31,564 nt of DNA from a virus. Location of the stretch: IMG/VR virus record IMGVR_UViG_3300048589_001569, positions 1 through 31,564 of that record. One strand, written 5' to 3'. Both the position numbers and the translations under genes were made by a program. Each line of letters starts with the position of its first letter. The stretch's first letter is position 1. The notes under the pieces were generated by a model. That model was not told the DNA's origin. It was given only the letters and a program-made list of their open reading frames with translations, and searched no databases. Shown one piece after another: positions 15,217-22,754 of the stretch.

Positions 15217-15582
15217 ATGGATCTGAAAACGCTGAGGGAGAAGGGCGGGTTCGTCCCGTCCGTGCCCGAGAAACGGGAAGTGTCCTGGACTCACGTGACC
15301 GAAGACGGCACCGAGGTCACGGATACCTTCACGGTGTTCATCCGCAAGGTCTCCTGCGGCGTGATCGATCGCATCCAGGCCGCGGCCCGCGCCGCGGTCA
15401 CCGGCGGCGGCCCCGGGATCAGCCAGCGTGCGCTGGTGATCAGCGAGGCCGTGCTGCTCGGCGAGGATGGCACCGAGCGACTGTCGTACGCCGAGGCTGA
15501 GGCGCTCGATCCGTCCCTGGCCGAGGTCCTGACCGGTGCAATCAATGCCGTCAACGGCGGCGAGGCCTCCTCAAAAAACTGA
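15217..15582 (+). CDS. tail assembly chaperone, short form (gpG-like)
   Basis: 121 residues from ATG 15217, twelve bases after the tail tube gene. It is the zero-frame product of a G/GT-type pair placed, as usual, between tube and tape measure. The N-terminus (LKTLREKGGFVPSVPEKREV) and the beta segment TDTFTVFIRKVSCGVIDRIQ are followed by helices (SQRALVISEAVLLG). The last sense codons, TCA AAA AAC TGA, contain the slippery heptamer A-AAA-AAC. Ribosomes that do not slip stop here. Both forms are expected to bind the tape measure during assembly and are not usually part of the mature virion. Confidence 0.88.
   Translation: MDLKTLREKGGFVPSVPEKREVSWTHVTEDGTEVTDTFTVFIRKVSCGVIDRIQAAARAAVTGGGPGISQRALVISEAVLLGEDGTERLSYAEAEALDPSLAEVLTGAINAVNGGEASSKN
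15573..15579 (+). promoter_or_regulatory. programmed -1 ribosomal frameshift site (AAAAAAC)
   Basis: The heptamer reads A-AAA-AAC in the zero frame, a canonical X-XXY-YYZ slippery site, immediately before the zero-frame stop (15580-15582). A -1 slip enters a frame that stays open for 100 more codons. A possible Shine-Dalgarno stimulator, GAGG, lies at 15562-15565. Downstream there is only a weak structure, the 12-base palindrome at 15603-15614. Confidence 0.85.
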
Positions 15583-15881
15583 CAGCCGCCGATGAGTTCT
15601 GGCACGAGCTCGTGCTGAACGGAGTCGGCGGCAGGACGATCGAGGAGGCCAAGGAGCGCATGTCCTTCGTCGAGGCTCAGCAGTGGTCAGCCTATCTGGC
15701 GCGACGCGGGTCGCTCCACATGGGCACACGCCTCGAGTGGGGCTTCGCGCTCATCGCCGCGGCGATCAATAACGCGCTCGGCGGGCACGCGCGGCAGGTC
15801 GACTTCATGCCGCACACACAGGACAGCCAGGAGCCGGGTTCGATCGACGACGTCATGAAAATCCTCTCAGGTAAGAAGTAA
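15579..15881 (+). CDS. -1 frame extension of the tail assembly chaperone (gpGT-like)
   Basis: After a -1 slip at 15573-15579 translation continues as LTAADEFWHELVLNGVGG and then TIEEAKERMSFVEAQQWSAY, to a TAA at 15879-15881, giving a fused chaperone of about 221 residues. The extension matches the T-domain style of gpGT-like proteins, including the EF/WH helix near its start and a conserved RLEWGFALIAAAINNALGG segment. An independent start at GTG 15612 is unlikely, since it has no ribosome binding site and would drop the DEFWHEL helix. The stop overlaps the tape measure ATG (TAATG). Confidence 0.85.
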   Translation: MTAADEFWHELVLNGVGGRTIEEAKERMSFVEAQQWSAYLARRGSLHMGTRLEWGFALIAAAINNALGGHARQVDFMPHTQDSQEPGSIDDVMKILSGKK

Positions 15882-17995
15882 TGGCCACTCGCAGTCTGGG
15901 CAGCCTCACCGTCGACCTCCTGCTCCGCATGGGCGGATTCAAGCAGGGCGCGGACCAGGCGACGCGCGAGATGGACAAGCTCACCCGGAAGATGCAGTCC
16001 GGGTTCCGCACGCTGCAGGGCGTCGTCACGGGTCTCGTTGCCGGCGTCGGGTTCAGTAAGATCGTCCAGGCGACGATCGAGGCCGAGGAGTCGACGGCCA
16101 AGCTCGAGCAAGTGCTCAAGTCGACCGGCGGCGTGTCCGGGTTCACCTCGAAGCAGCTGCAGCAGGTCGCCGGCCAGCTGCAGCGCGTCACGGCCTTCGG
16201 CGATGACGCCGTGGTGGCGATGCAGGCCGTGCTGCTCACGTTCACGAACGTCCGCGGGGACCAGTTCACGGCCGCCACCGAGGCGGTGCTCGACCTCTCG
16301 ACGGCGCTCGGCATGGATCTACAGTCTGCGGCGCTACTCGTCGGCAAGGCGCTGAACGACCCCGTGAAGGGCGCCACGGCGCTGCAGCGATCGGGGATCC
16401 AGCTCACAGCGTCGCAGAAGGACCTGATCAAGACCTTCGTCGAGACTGGTGAGGTCGCGAAGGCCCAAGAGATCATCATCCGGGAACTGGGCGTCCAGTT
16501 CGGCGGCCAGGCGCGCGCCATCCGCGACACGTTCGGCGGCGCGCTCAAATCCGTGCAGAACGCCTTCGGCGACCTGCTCGAGGTCAACACCGGCGTGCCG
16601 GCGGCCACCAAAGCGCTGAACGAACTGTCGGATGTGCTGATGGATCCGCAGACCAAGGCGGGCGCCGAAGCGCTGTTCTCGACGCTGATCCGCGGCGCGT
16701 CCACGGCGACGAAGTTCATCGCCGACACGCTGAACACGACGCGCTTCCTGGCCGAGGAGCTCGCCGCGATCCGGTTCGGCGCCGCCGCGGGCGACACGGT
16801 CCGGATCGAGCAGGACATCGCCAAGGTTCAATCGGCGCTCGAAAACCCCTCGGAGCGGCTGCGGTTCTTCGGTCGCGAGGGCATCGTCGAGTGGTGGTCC
16901 GAGGATGAGCTGCAGGCCGAGCTGAAGCGGCTGCAGGGCCTGCTCAAGGACTATGGTCAGAACGTCGAGGCACCGTTCGTTGCGCCCGTGCCGAACGTGC
17001 CGAATGTTCCCTACGGGCTCGGCACGGGCGACGATGGCAAGGCGGCAGCGAGATCCGCACGCGAGACCGCCGACGCTCTGCAGGATCAGGCGAAGGCGTA
17101 CCAGGACATCTACGCGGCGGGCATTGCCGCGATCGAAGGCCTGCGCACGCCGGTCGAAGAGCAGATCGCGCAATACCAGGAAACGAAGTACGCGCTCGAG
17201 CAGCTCGCCGCGACCTACCCGAACCTGGCCGACCAGGCCGCCGCGGCGCTCGCCCGCCTCGAGATGGAGGGACTCGAGCCAATCACCATCACGGCCGAGC
17301 GGATCTTCCCGGAGAAAGAGCAGGAGAAGCTCAGCGTGTTCTTTGAGGAGGCCAGCCGCAGCGTGCAGGGGATCCTGTCGGACTTCATCTTCGATCCGTT
17401 CGAGAACGGACTCGAGGGGCTCGCCGACTCGTTCGCGAAGATGCTGCAGCGCATGGCCGCCGAGGCGATCGCCGCGCAGATTGCCGAGAAGATCTTCGGC
17501 ACCGGCGGCACGGGTAGCGGCGGCGGGTGGCTCGGCACCGCGGCCGGTATCCTGGGCGGCATCTTCGGGGGTGGTGGCGGCACGTCCGGCCTGTCCGAAG
17601 TCGCCATCACAGCCAAGCGCATCCCGGGATTTGATGAGGGCGGCTTCACGGGCGCCGGCGGGAAGCACCAGCCGGCTGGGCTGGTCCACGCGGGAGAATT
17701 CGTGGCGCGCTCCGAGGTGGTGCGTCAGCCGGGCGCCTTGAGCTTCCTCGAATCGTTCAACCGCGTCGGCATGCAGGCGTTGCAGGCGATGCCCGGGTTC
17801 GCCGAGGGCGGGCTCGTGGCCGCGATGCCTTCGCCGATCCGCAGCCCGACGCTCGGCATGCGCTCGTCGGGCATGACCGTCCAGAACAACTTCACGATCA
17901 ACGCACCGAACGGCACCGTCTCGCGGGCCACGGAACAGCAGATCGCGGCGGCCGCGGCGCGCGGTGCTTCCCGCGCCAACGTCCGGAATAACTGA
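15881..17995 (+). CDS. tail tape measure protein
   Basis: 704 residues from ATG 15881. The N-terminus (SLTVDLLLRMGGFKQGADQA, then TREMDKLTRKMQSGFRTLQG) is typical of lambda/GTA-like tape measures, followed by long helical coiled stretches, a hydrophobic segment near 45-60 and a domain with ERSGIQLT-like LQRSGIQLTASQKDLIKTFV. Near the end is the glycine-rich hydrophobic stretch around 545-570 and the conserved GFDEGGFTG...GLVHAGEFV motif. The protein sets tail length and is ejected with DNA. Using the usual ~0.15 nm per residue rule, the tail would be near 100 nm (inference). It abuts the next gene by TGATG. Confidence 0.94.
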   Translation: MATRSLGSLTVDLLLRMGGFKQGADQATREMDKLTRKMQSGFRTLQGVVTGLVAGVGFSKIVQATIEAEESTAKLEQVLKSTGGVSGFTSKQLQQVAGQLQRVTAFGDDAVVAMQAVLLTFTNVRGDQFTAATEAVLDLSTALGMDLQSAALLVGKALNDPVKGATALQRSGIQLTASQKDLIKTFVETGEVAKAQEIIIRELGVQFGGQARAIRDTFGGALKSVQNAFGDLLEVNTGVPAATKALNELSDVLMDPQTKAGAEALFSTLIRGASTATKFIADTLNTTRFLAEELAAIRFGAAAGDTVRIEQDIAKVQSALENPSERLRFFGREGIVEWWSEDELQAELKRLQGLLKDYGQNVEAPFVAPVPNVPNVPYGLGTGDDGKAAARSARETADALQDQAKAYQDIYAAGIAAIEGLRTPVEEQIAQYQETKYALEQLAATYPNLADQAAAALARLEMEGLEPITITAERIFPEKEQEKLSVFFEEASRSVQGILSDFIFDPFENGLEGLADSFAKMLQRMAAEAIAAQIAEKIFGTGGTGSGGGWLGTAAGILGGIFGGGGGTSGLSEVAITAKRIPGFDEGGFTGAGGKHQPAGLVHAGEFVARSEVVRQPGALSFLESFNRVGMQALQAMPGFAEGGLVAAMPSPIRSPTLGMRSSGMTVQNNFTINAPNGTVSRATEQQIAAAAARGASRANVRNN

Positions 17996-18636
17996 TGTCC
18001 TTCCTCGAAACACCGCGCTTCCCGGGCTGTCCGCGCTACGGGTTCGTCTCCGAGCCCATGTACTCGGTCACCACGATCGAGCGGGCGAGTGGTGTCGAGC
18101 GGCGCAACCGCAACTGGGCGTACCCGCTCACGCGCATCACGCTCACCGCGGGCCCGAGCGAGGGCGGCGACCCGGCCGTGCAGGAGCTTCTGCGCTTCTA
18201 TCACGCGGTCGGCGGCCAGGCGTACGGGTTCCGGGTCAAGGACTACACCGACTTCAAGTCGTGCGACGTCGGCGATACTGCCGCCTCGACGGATGCCCCG
18301 CTGCTCGCCGTGGTCGGAGCGAGCCCCGCCGAGTACCAGCTCGTCAAGCGCTACACCTACGGCGCGCTGTCACAGGATCGGCCGATCTTCAAGCCGGTGA
18401 GCGGCACGATCCTCATCGCCGACAACGGCACGCTCAAGACCGAAACCAGCGAATACACGGTCGACTATACGACCGGGCGCGTCTCGCTGTTGTTCACGCC
18501 CGCCGGGACTTTGACCTGGGGCGGCGAATTCGATCTGCCGATGCGCTTCGACGGTTCCTTCCCAGTCGAGATCATCAGTCACCGCCAGCAGGCTGTCTCG
18601 TTCTCGCTCAAAGAAATCCGCGTCTCTGCGGATTAG
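17995..18636 (+). CDS. distal tail protein, DUF2460 (TIGR02217 family, GTA gp12-like)
   Basis: 213 residues from ATG 17995. Diagnostic segments are MSFLETPRFPGCPRYGFVSE, TTIERASGVERRNRNWAYPL, LLRFYHAVGGQAYGFRVKDY and the ending PVEIISHRQQAVSFSLKEIR. In Rhodobacter-type gene transfer agents this protein lies directly before DUF2163, NlpC/P60 and the hub. Here the same order is kept but is split by about 4.8 kb of inserted genes. It forms the ring at the tail tip that joins tube and hub. Confidence 0.93.
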   Translation: MSFLETPRFPGCPRYGFVSEPMYSVTTIERASGVERRNRNWAYPLTRITLTAGPSEGGDPAVQELLRFYHAVGGQAYGFRVKDYTDFKSCDVGDTAASTDAPLLAVVGASPAEYQLVKRYTYGALSQDRPIFKPVSGTILIADNGTLKTETSEYTVDYTTGRVSLLFTPAGTLTWGGEFDLPMRFDGSFPVEIISHRQQAVSFSLKEIRVSAD

Positions 18637-18657
18637 CCATCTGTCTTGGAGGTGATG

Positions 18658-18945
18658 ATGAGTCCAGAAAATATTGCGCGCTTCAGGGTGCCGCTCGGTT
18701 CCCTGATCGTCGACGGCGCCCTAGTGCTGTCGCTGGTCTTCAGCACCGGCCAGATGATGGAGCGGTTCGACACGATGGACCGCCGCATGCAGCAGCTCGA
18801 GGAGCTGCAGGCTGCCTCGCGGTTAAGCACCCTCGAGATGCGCGCGACCCAGATGGAGCGTTACCAGGGGGAGCTGAAGCAGGACATCGTCAAGCGCCTC
18901 GATCGGATCGAGACGCTGCTGGACAACCAACAGAATCGGCGGTGA
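18658..18945 (+). CDS. small membrane/coiled-coil protein
   Basis: 95 residues from ATG 18658; GGAGG at 18648-18652 sets the spacing, and ATG 18655 is a close alternative. One hydrophobic segment (VPLGSLIVDGALVLSLVFST, about 11-30) is followed by a long charged coiled coil (MMERFDTMDRRMQQLEELQA onward) to the C-terminus. The layout recalls small phage inner-membrane or holin/spanin-like accessory proteins, but no family can be named. It is the first gene of the segment that interrupts the tail-tip module. It overlaps the following gene by GTGA. Confidence 0.75.
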   Translation: MSPENIARFRVPLGSLIVDGALVLSLVFSTGQMMERFDTMDRRMQQLEELQAASRLSTLEMRATQMERYQGELKQDIVKRLDRIETLLDNQQNRR

Positions 18946-19751
18946 GGGCCTACGTCGCCGTCCGTGAGGCGCCGCTGTACCGGCGGGACGCTTTCTGCGA
19001 CGGCCTCCGCAGCTGCGGCTACCAGCTGGGGCCTGAGCTCGCGAAGCCCCAGCCCGGCGACCTGGCACTGGTCTGGTGCCGCTACGGCGCGACCGACCAG
19101 CTCGCCAAGCGCTACGAGGCGGCCGGCGCGACCGTCGTCGTCGCTGAGAATGGCTACCTCGGCCGCGACTGGCGCGGGAAAGCCTGGTACGCGCTGGCAC
19201 TCAACCAGCACAACGGCGTCGGCCGCTGGCCGGTCGGCGGGGCCGAACGGGCGGAGATCTTCGAGCCCGACTGGTGGCCCTGGCGCAACCAGGACGGCTA
19301 CGCGCTCGTCTTCGCGCAGCGCGGCATCGGCTCGCCGCTGGTGGCGCAGCCGTCGGGCTGGCACCAAAAGGCCGCGCAGCTGCTCGAGCGGATGGGGCAT
19401 CGGGTGGTCGTGCGGGGTCATCCCGGCCGGCACCAGGAGAACGAGTCGCTGTACGAGCACCTCAACGGAGCTGCCTTCGCGGTCACCTGGGGGAGCGGGG
19501 CGGCGATCAAGGCGCTGCTCTACGGCGTGCCGGTCTATCACGGCCTGCCGCAGTGGATCGGCGCACCGGCCGCCCGGCCGTTCGGAAAGGTCCTCGGCGA
19601 GCCCTTCCGGGGCGACCGCGGCGAGTTCCTGACCCGGCTCGCCTGGGCGATGTGGTCCGTCGAGGAGATCGGCTCTGGATACGCCTTCCGTCACCTGCTA
19701 CGCGGATCACAGGAAGCAGTACAGCAAGGATCTCTGCAGCGCACTGGCTGA
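18942..19751 (+). CDS. KpsC-like glycosyltransferase-like protein 1
   Basis: 269 residues from GTG 18942 (GTGA overlap); the long open frame upstream to 17964 is a shadow of other genes. The N-terminal part VRAYVAVREAPLYRRDAFCD, then RYGATDQLAKRYEAAGATVV and VAENGYLG, is followed by YALALNQHNGVGRW. The C-terminal half has VVVRGHPGRH and AFAVTWGSGAAIKALLYGVP, the ending typical of GT-B folds of the capsule transferase KpsC/LpsZ group, where a donor-site loop follows the 'T..S..A..AL..G.PV' motif. The substrate is unknown. It heads a six-gene glycan cassette. Confidence 0.7.
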   Translation: MRAYVAVREAPLYRRDAFCDGLRSCGYQLGPELAKPQPGDLALVWCRYGATDQLAKRYEAAGATVVVAENGYLGRDWRGKAWYALALNQHNGVGRWPVGGAERAEIFEPDWWPWRNQDGYALVFAQRGIGSPLVAQPSGWHQKAAQLLERMGHRVVVRGHPGRHQENESLYEHLNGAAFAVTWGSGAAIKALLYGVPVYHGLPQWIGAPAARPFGKVLGEPFRGDRGEFLTRLAWAMWSVEEIGSGYAFRHLLRGSQEAVQQGSLQRTG

Positions 19752-20568
19752 GGGCACGGGCGGGCAGGTCGTGTTCGACTGGCAGCCTAGACCCGGCATC
19801 GCAATCGTCTCCGGCATGGCCGACAACCAGCGCGCGGTCATGCGCTCGCCGGTGGTCACGGACTGGTACGAGGTCGACCACGCCTACTGGCGGCGCATGG
19901 AGTACCACCGGATCAGCCACCGGCGGCTATGGTGCGACGGGACCGGCGAGCCGGACTATGCGCGCCTCGACCGGCTTGGCGTGCAGTTCGCGCCGGCGAG
20001 GAGCGGCGGCCGGCACGTCCTGGTCGCGCTGCAGTCGCCCGAGTTCTACGCCCGCTGGGCGGGCATGAGCCAGCAGCAGTACGTGAACCGGCTGCAGGGC
20101 CAGCTGCGCGCCGTCACCCGGCGCCCGATCGTGATGCGGCACAAGCCAATTGGCCGCATGCGTCGCCAGCCGTCCATCGGACAGGCGCTGGCCAATGCCT
20201 GGATCGTGGTGACGCACTCGTCGGCCGTGGCGCTCGACGCCCTGGCCGCCGGCGTGCCGGTGATCGTCACCGAGCCGACCTTCTGTGCCGCGCGCCTGGC
20301 GACGCCATGGCACCGGATCGAAAACCCTTACCGCCCGACGCAGGACGAGCGCAGGGAGCTATTCGCCCGCATCGCGGGCCATCAATGGACCTTGGCCGAG
20401 ATGCGCTCTGGCGAGGCCTGGGAGCGTCTGAGTGGGAATCGGGGACGAGGTCCTGGCGATCGGCCAGGCGAAGGCAGCCAGGCAGAAGGTGGCGATCCTG
20501 GACAAGACGGGCCGGCGCCGCTGGCACCCGCTCTGGGAACGGGCGAGCTACATCGCGCGGCCGGGTGA
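19675..20568 (+). CDS. KpsC-like glycosyltransferase-like protein 2, start uncertain
   Basis: The frame is open upstream of the first standard start (GTG 19771) and encodes plausible sequence there, DTPSVTCYADHRKQYSKDLC then SALAEGTGGQVVFDW. CTG 19675 has AGGAG eight bases upstream and would give 297 residues; from GTG 19771 the protein has 265. Core features are SGMADNQRAVMRSPVVTDWY, VALQSPEFYARW, RPIVMRHKP and WIVVTHSSAVALDALAAGVP-VIV, the GT-B donor-loop pattern shared with the previous protein. About 45 residues after WERLS look like out-of-frame reading of the next gene, so the true C-terminus may be shorter in relatives. Confidence 0.65.
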   Translation: MDTPSVTCYADHRKQYSKDLCSALAEGTGGQVVFDWQPRPGIAIVSGMADNQRAVMRSPVVTDWYEVDHAYWRRMEYHRISHRRLWCDGTGEPDYARLDRLGVQFAPARSGGRHVLVALQSPEFYARWAGMSQQQYVNRLQGQLRAVTRRPIVMRHKPIGRMRRQPSIGQALANAWIVVTHSSAVALDALAAGVPVIVTEPTFCAARLATPWHRIENPYRPTQDERRELFARIAGHQWTLAEMRSGEAWERLSGNRGRGPGDRPGEGSQAEGGDPGQDGPAPLAPALGTGELHRAAG

Positions 20569-21169
20569 GCCGGGCGAGTTCCCGGGGCTGACGAACGGAC
20601 CGGCCTGCCGACCCTACATCGACTACAAGCGGACCACGAAGGACCGCTGGGCGTTCACCACCTGGCGCGCGAGTCCCGGCGAGCTGTTCGACGTGCGCCC
20701 GGACCCGCGGGCCGAAGGGCTGGTCCTGGTCGAGCCGCACATCAAGGCCACGGCGAGCCCGAACAAGCAGTGGGGCCGCTGGCAGGAGCTCGTGCGCTGC
20801 TATCCCGACGTGCCCTGGGCCCAACTCGGCAACCCGGGCACGAAGTGGCTCGCCGGCGTCATCCGGCTCGAGACACGCGACTTCGCCGACGCCTGCAACC
20901 TGATGGCCGGCTGCGCCACGGCCGTGCTGCCCGAGGGTGCGCTGCACCACGTCGCCGCGGCCCTCGGCCGGCGGGTCGTCGTGTTGTTCGGCGGTTACCT
21001 GCGGCCGGCGACCACCGGCTACGAGACACACAACAACCTGGCGGTCGACGACCCCGAGGCACTTGGATGGAGAATCAGGCACCCAGCTTGCCAGCGCGCG
21101 TGGTCACGAATCACGCCGGAGTCTGTTCGGACGGCAGTGGCATCGGTCCTCCGAATGCCCAGCTCGTAG
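20432..21169 (+). CDS. heptosyltransferase-like protein (GT9-like)
   Basis: 245 residues from GTG 20432, with GGGAGCG upstream; it overlaps the preceding frame by 137 bases. The start VGIGDEVLAIGQAKAARQ matches the 'GIGDE' N-terminal loop of ADP-heptose:LPS heptosyltransferase-like proteins. Then come DKTGRRRWHPLWERASYIAR, RPYIDYKRTT, VEPHIKATASPNKQWGRWQE and the nucleotide-sugar site-like VLPEGALHHVAAALGRRVVV-LFGG. The last residues (HPACQRAWSRITPESV) also suit the family. It probably transfers a sugar from a nucleotide donor. Acceptor unknown. Confidence 0.75.
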   Translation: MGIGDEVLAIGQAKAARQKVAILDKTGRRRWHPLWERASYIARPGEPGEFPGLTNGPACRPYIDYKRTTKDRWAFTTWRASPGELFDVRPDPRAEGLVLVEPHIKATASPNKQWGRWQELVRCYPDVPWAQLGNPGTKWLAGVIRLETRDFADACNLMAGCATAVLPEGALHHVAAALGRRVVVLFGGYLRPATTGYETHNNLAVDDPEALGWRIRHPACQRAWSRITPESVRTAVASVLRMPSS

Positions 21170-21804
21170 GCGGCGTCTGGCTGCCGGCCAACGAGAAGCA
21201 CCTCGTCGAGATGATGGAGGTGCACCAGCGGCGCGAGGTCGACGGCCAGCTGACCTACCAGTACCACAAGATCGAGCGGGCGCTCGGCATGCTGCCGCCG
21301 GAGCGGCGCCGGCGCTGTGTCGACATCGGCGCACACGTCGGGCTGTGGTCGAAGGAGCTCGTGAAGGCGTTCCAGTTCGTCATGGCGTTCGAGCCGAACC
21401 CGATCGTGGCGGACCTGTGGCGCTGGAACGTCACCGCGAAGAATGCGCACCTGCGCCAGGTGGCGCTCGGCAAGGCGGAGGCATCCGTCGGCCTGAAGCT
21501 CTACGACGGCCACAGCGGGCACACGCAGGTCAGTGGCGCGGGCGACGTGCCGATGAACACGCTCGACTCGTTCGGGTTCGTCGATGTCGACCTGATCAAG
21601 ATCGACGTCGAGGGCCACGAGCTCGCCGTGGTCGAGGGCGCAATCGAGACGCTGAAGCGGTGCCGGCCGGTCATGGTCGTCGAGCAGAAGGGCGAGGACG
21701 GCCGGCTCGGGCTGAAGCCGAACGGCGCGCTGCGCTGGCTCGAGAAGCTCGGCATGGTGTCCGTGGGCTGTCACGGTGGCGATTACTTCCTGGTGTGGCC
21801 ATGA
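21067..21804 (+). CDS. FkbM-family methyltransferase
   Basis: 245 residues if started at ATG 21067 (CCGAGG upstream); it overlaps the preceding gene by 103 bases, and a later start near 21098 is possible. SAM-binding motif I is CVDIGAHVGLWSKEL, followed by MAFEPNPIVADLWRWNV and VALGKAEASVGLKLYD. The FkbM C-terminal signature NTLDSFGFVDVDLIKIDVEG, then HELAVVEGAIETLKRCRPVM, is complete. Such enzymes O-methylate sugars or small molecules in glycan clusters. It is linked to the radical SAM gene by ATGA. Confidence 0.9.
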   Translation: MENQAPSLPARVVTNHAGVCSDGSGIGPPNAQLVGGVWLPANEKHLVEMMEVHQRREVDGQLTYQYHKIERALGMLPPERRRRCVDIGAHVGLWSKELVKAFQFVMAFEPNPIVADLWRWNVTAKNAHLRQVALGKAEASVGLKLYDGHSGHTQVSGAGDVPMNTLDSFGFVDVDLIKIDVEGHELAVVEGAIETLKRCRPVMVVEQKGEDGRLGLKPNGALRWLEKLGMVSVGCHGGDYFLVWP

Positions 21805-22754
21805 GCATTACCGAGCGCATCGACGCAATCACGAAGATCCCGGAGACGCACCGGTTCGCCGCTCCGCCGGCGCCGCGCTCCGTCAAGATCGAGCTCACGG
21901 GCCGCTGCAATTACAGATGCGGTTTCTGTGCGCTGCGCACCCGGGAAGTGCAGCCTCACGGCGATATGGATCTCGACCTGTTCCGCCGCGTCACGACCGA
22001 GATGCGCGAGGCGGGTGTCGAGGAGATCGGGCTCTTCTACCTGGGCGAGTCCTTCATGGCGCCCGAGCTGCTGCTCGAGGCGCTGAAGTGGGTCAAGGGC
22101 GAGCTGCAGTTCCCGTATGTATTCCTGACCTCGAACGCCAGCCTCTCGACACCCGAGCACGTCGAGCCGCTGATGCAGCACGGGCTCGATTCGCTCAAGT
22201 GGTCGATGAACGCGGCCGACGAGAAGCAGTTCCGCGAGGTCATGGCCGTGTCGCCGAAGTACTGGCGCAAGGCGCTCGCCAACGTCAAGGCCGCGTGGGA
22301 CATCCGCAACGCCGGCGGGTATGGCACACGGCTCTATGCCTCCTCGATTCGCTACGACGGCGAGCAGCAGGCCAAGATGGAGGCTCTGCTCGACGAGCAC
22401 GTCCTGCCGTTCGTGGATCAGCACTACTGGCTCCCGCTCTACTCGATGGGCGCGATCGCGGTGCAGCGCGAGGCCGAGCTCGGCTACCGGCCGACCGCCG
22501 GCAACCAGGGCCGCCTCGAGGCGATGCGCGAGCCGCTGCCCTGCTGGTCGGCGTTCACCGAGGGACATGTGCGGGCAGACGGCGGCTTGAGCCTGTGCTG
22601 CTTCGACAGCGACGGCCGGTTCCAGGTCGGCGACCTGACCCGCCAGTCGTTCATGGAGGCGTGGAACTCGCCGGAGTTCCAGACGATCCGCGCCGCGCAC
22701 CTGCGCCGCGACGTGACCGGCACCGTCTGCGAGCAGTGCGTCGCGTACTCATGA
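21801..22754 (+). CDS. radical SAM/SPASM protein
   Basis: 317 residues from ATG 21801. The 4Fe-4S/SAM motif CNYRCGFC (CxxxCxxC) lies in KIELTGRCNYRCGFCALRTR, about residues 36-43. The TIM-barrel region includes EIGLFYLGESFMAPELLLEA and LTSNASL. A C-terminal SPASM-like part holds further cysteines (LPCWSAF, LSLCCFDSDGRFQVGDL and VCEQCVAYS), suitable for auxiliary clusters. Related SPASM proteins occur in polysaccharide and peptide-modification loci. The exact reaction is unknown. It overlaps the next gene by ATGA, so it is part of the cassette. Confidence 0.92.
   Translation: MSITERIDAITKIPETHRFAAPPAPRSVKIELTGRCNYRCGFCALRTREVQPHGDMDLDLFRRVTTEMREAGVEEIGLFYLGESFMAPELLLEALKWVKGELQFPYVFLTSNASLSTPEHVEPLMQHGLDSLKWSMNAADEKQFREVMAVSPKYWRKALANVKAAWDIRNAGGYGTRLYASSIRYDGEQQAKMEALLDEHVLPFVDQHYWLPLYSMGAIAVQREAELGYRPTAGNQGRLEAMREPLPCWSAFTEGHVRADGGLSLCCFDSDGRFQVGDLTRQSFMEAWNSPEFQTIRAAHLRRDVTGTVCEQCVAYS

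Noticed and set aside
15603-15614. Palindrome CACGAGCTCGTG as frameshift stimulator
   Set aside because: It can form only a four-bp stem with a four-base loop, and lies too far from the slippery site for a typical stimulatory hairpin.
15612-15881. Independent 89-residue gene starting at GTG 15612
   Set aside because: No ribosome binding site, and the -1 frame from the slippery site adds a better family match upstream; treated as frameshift extension.
16334-18013. 559-residue open frame on the - strand opposite the tape measure
   Set aside because: Opposes a clear tape measure gene, has no ribosome binding site and shows shadow composition.
17964-18941. Extension of the first glycosyltransferase-like frame upstream to 17964
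   Set aside because: The upstream part runs through DUF2460 and the membrane/coiled-coil gene in another frame; the family-like sequence begins at GTG 18942.
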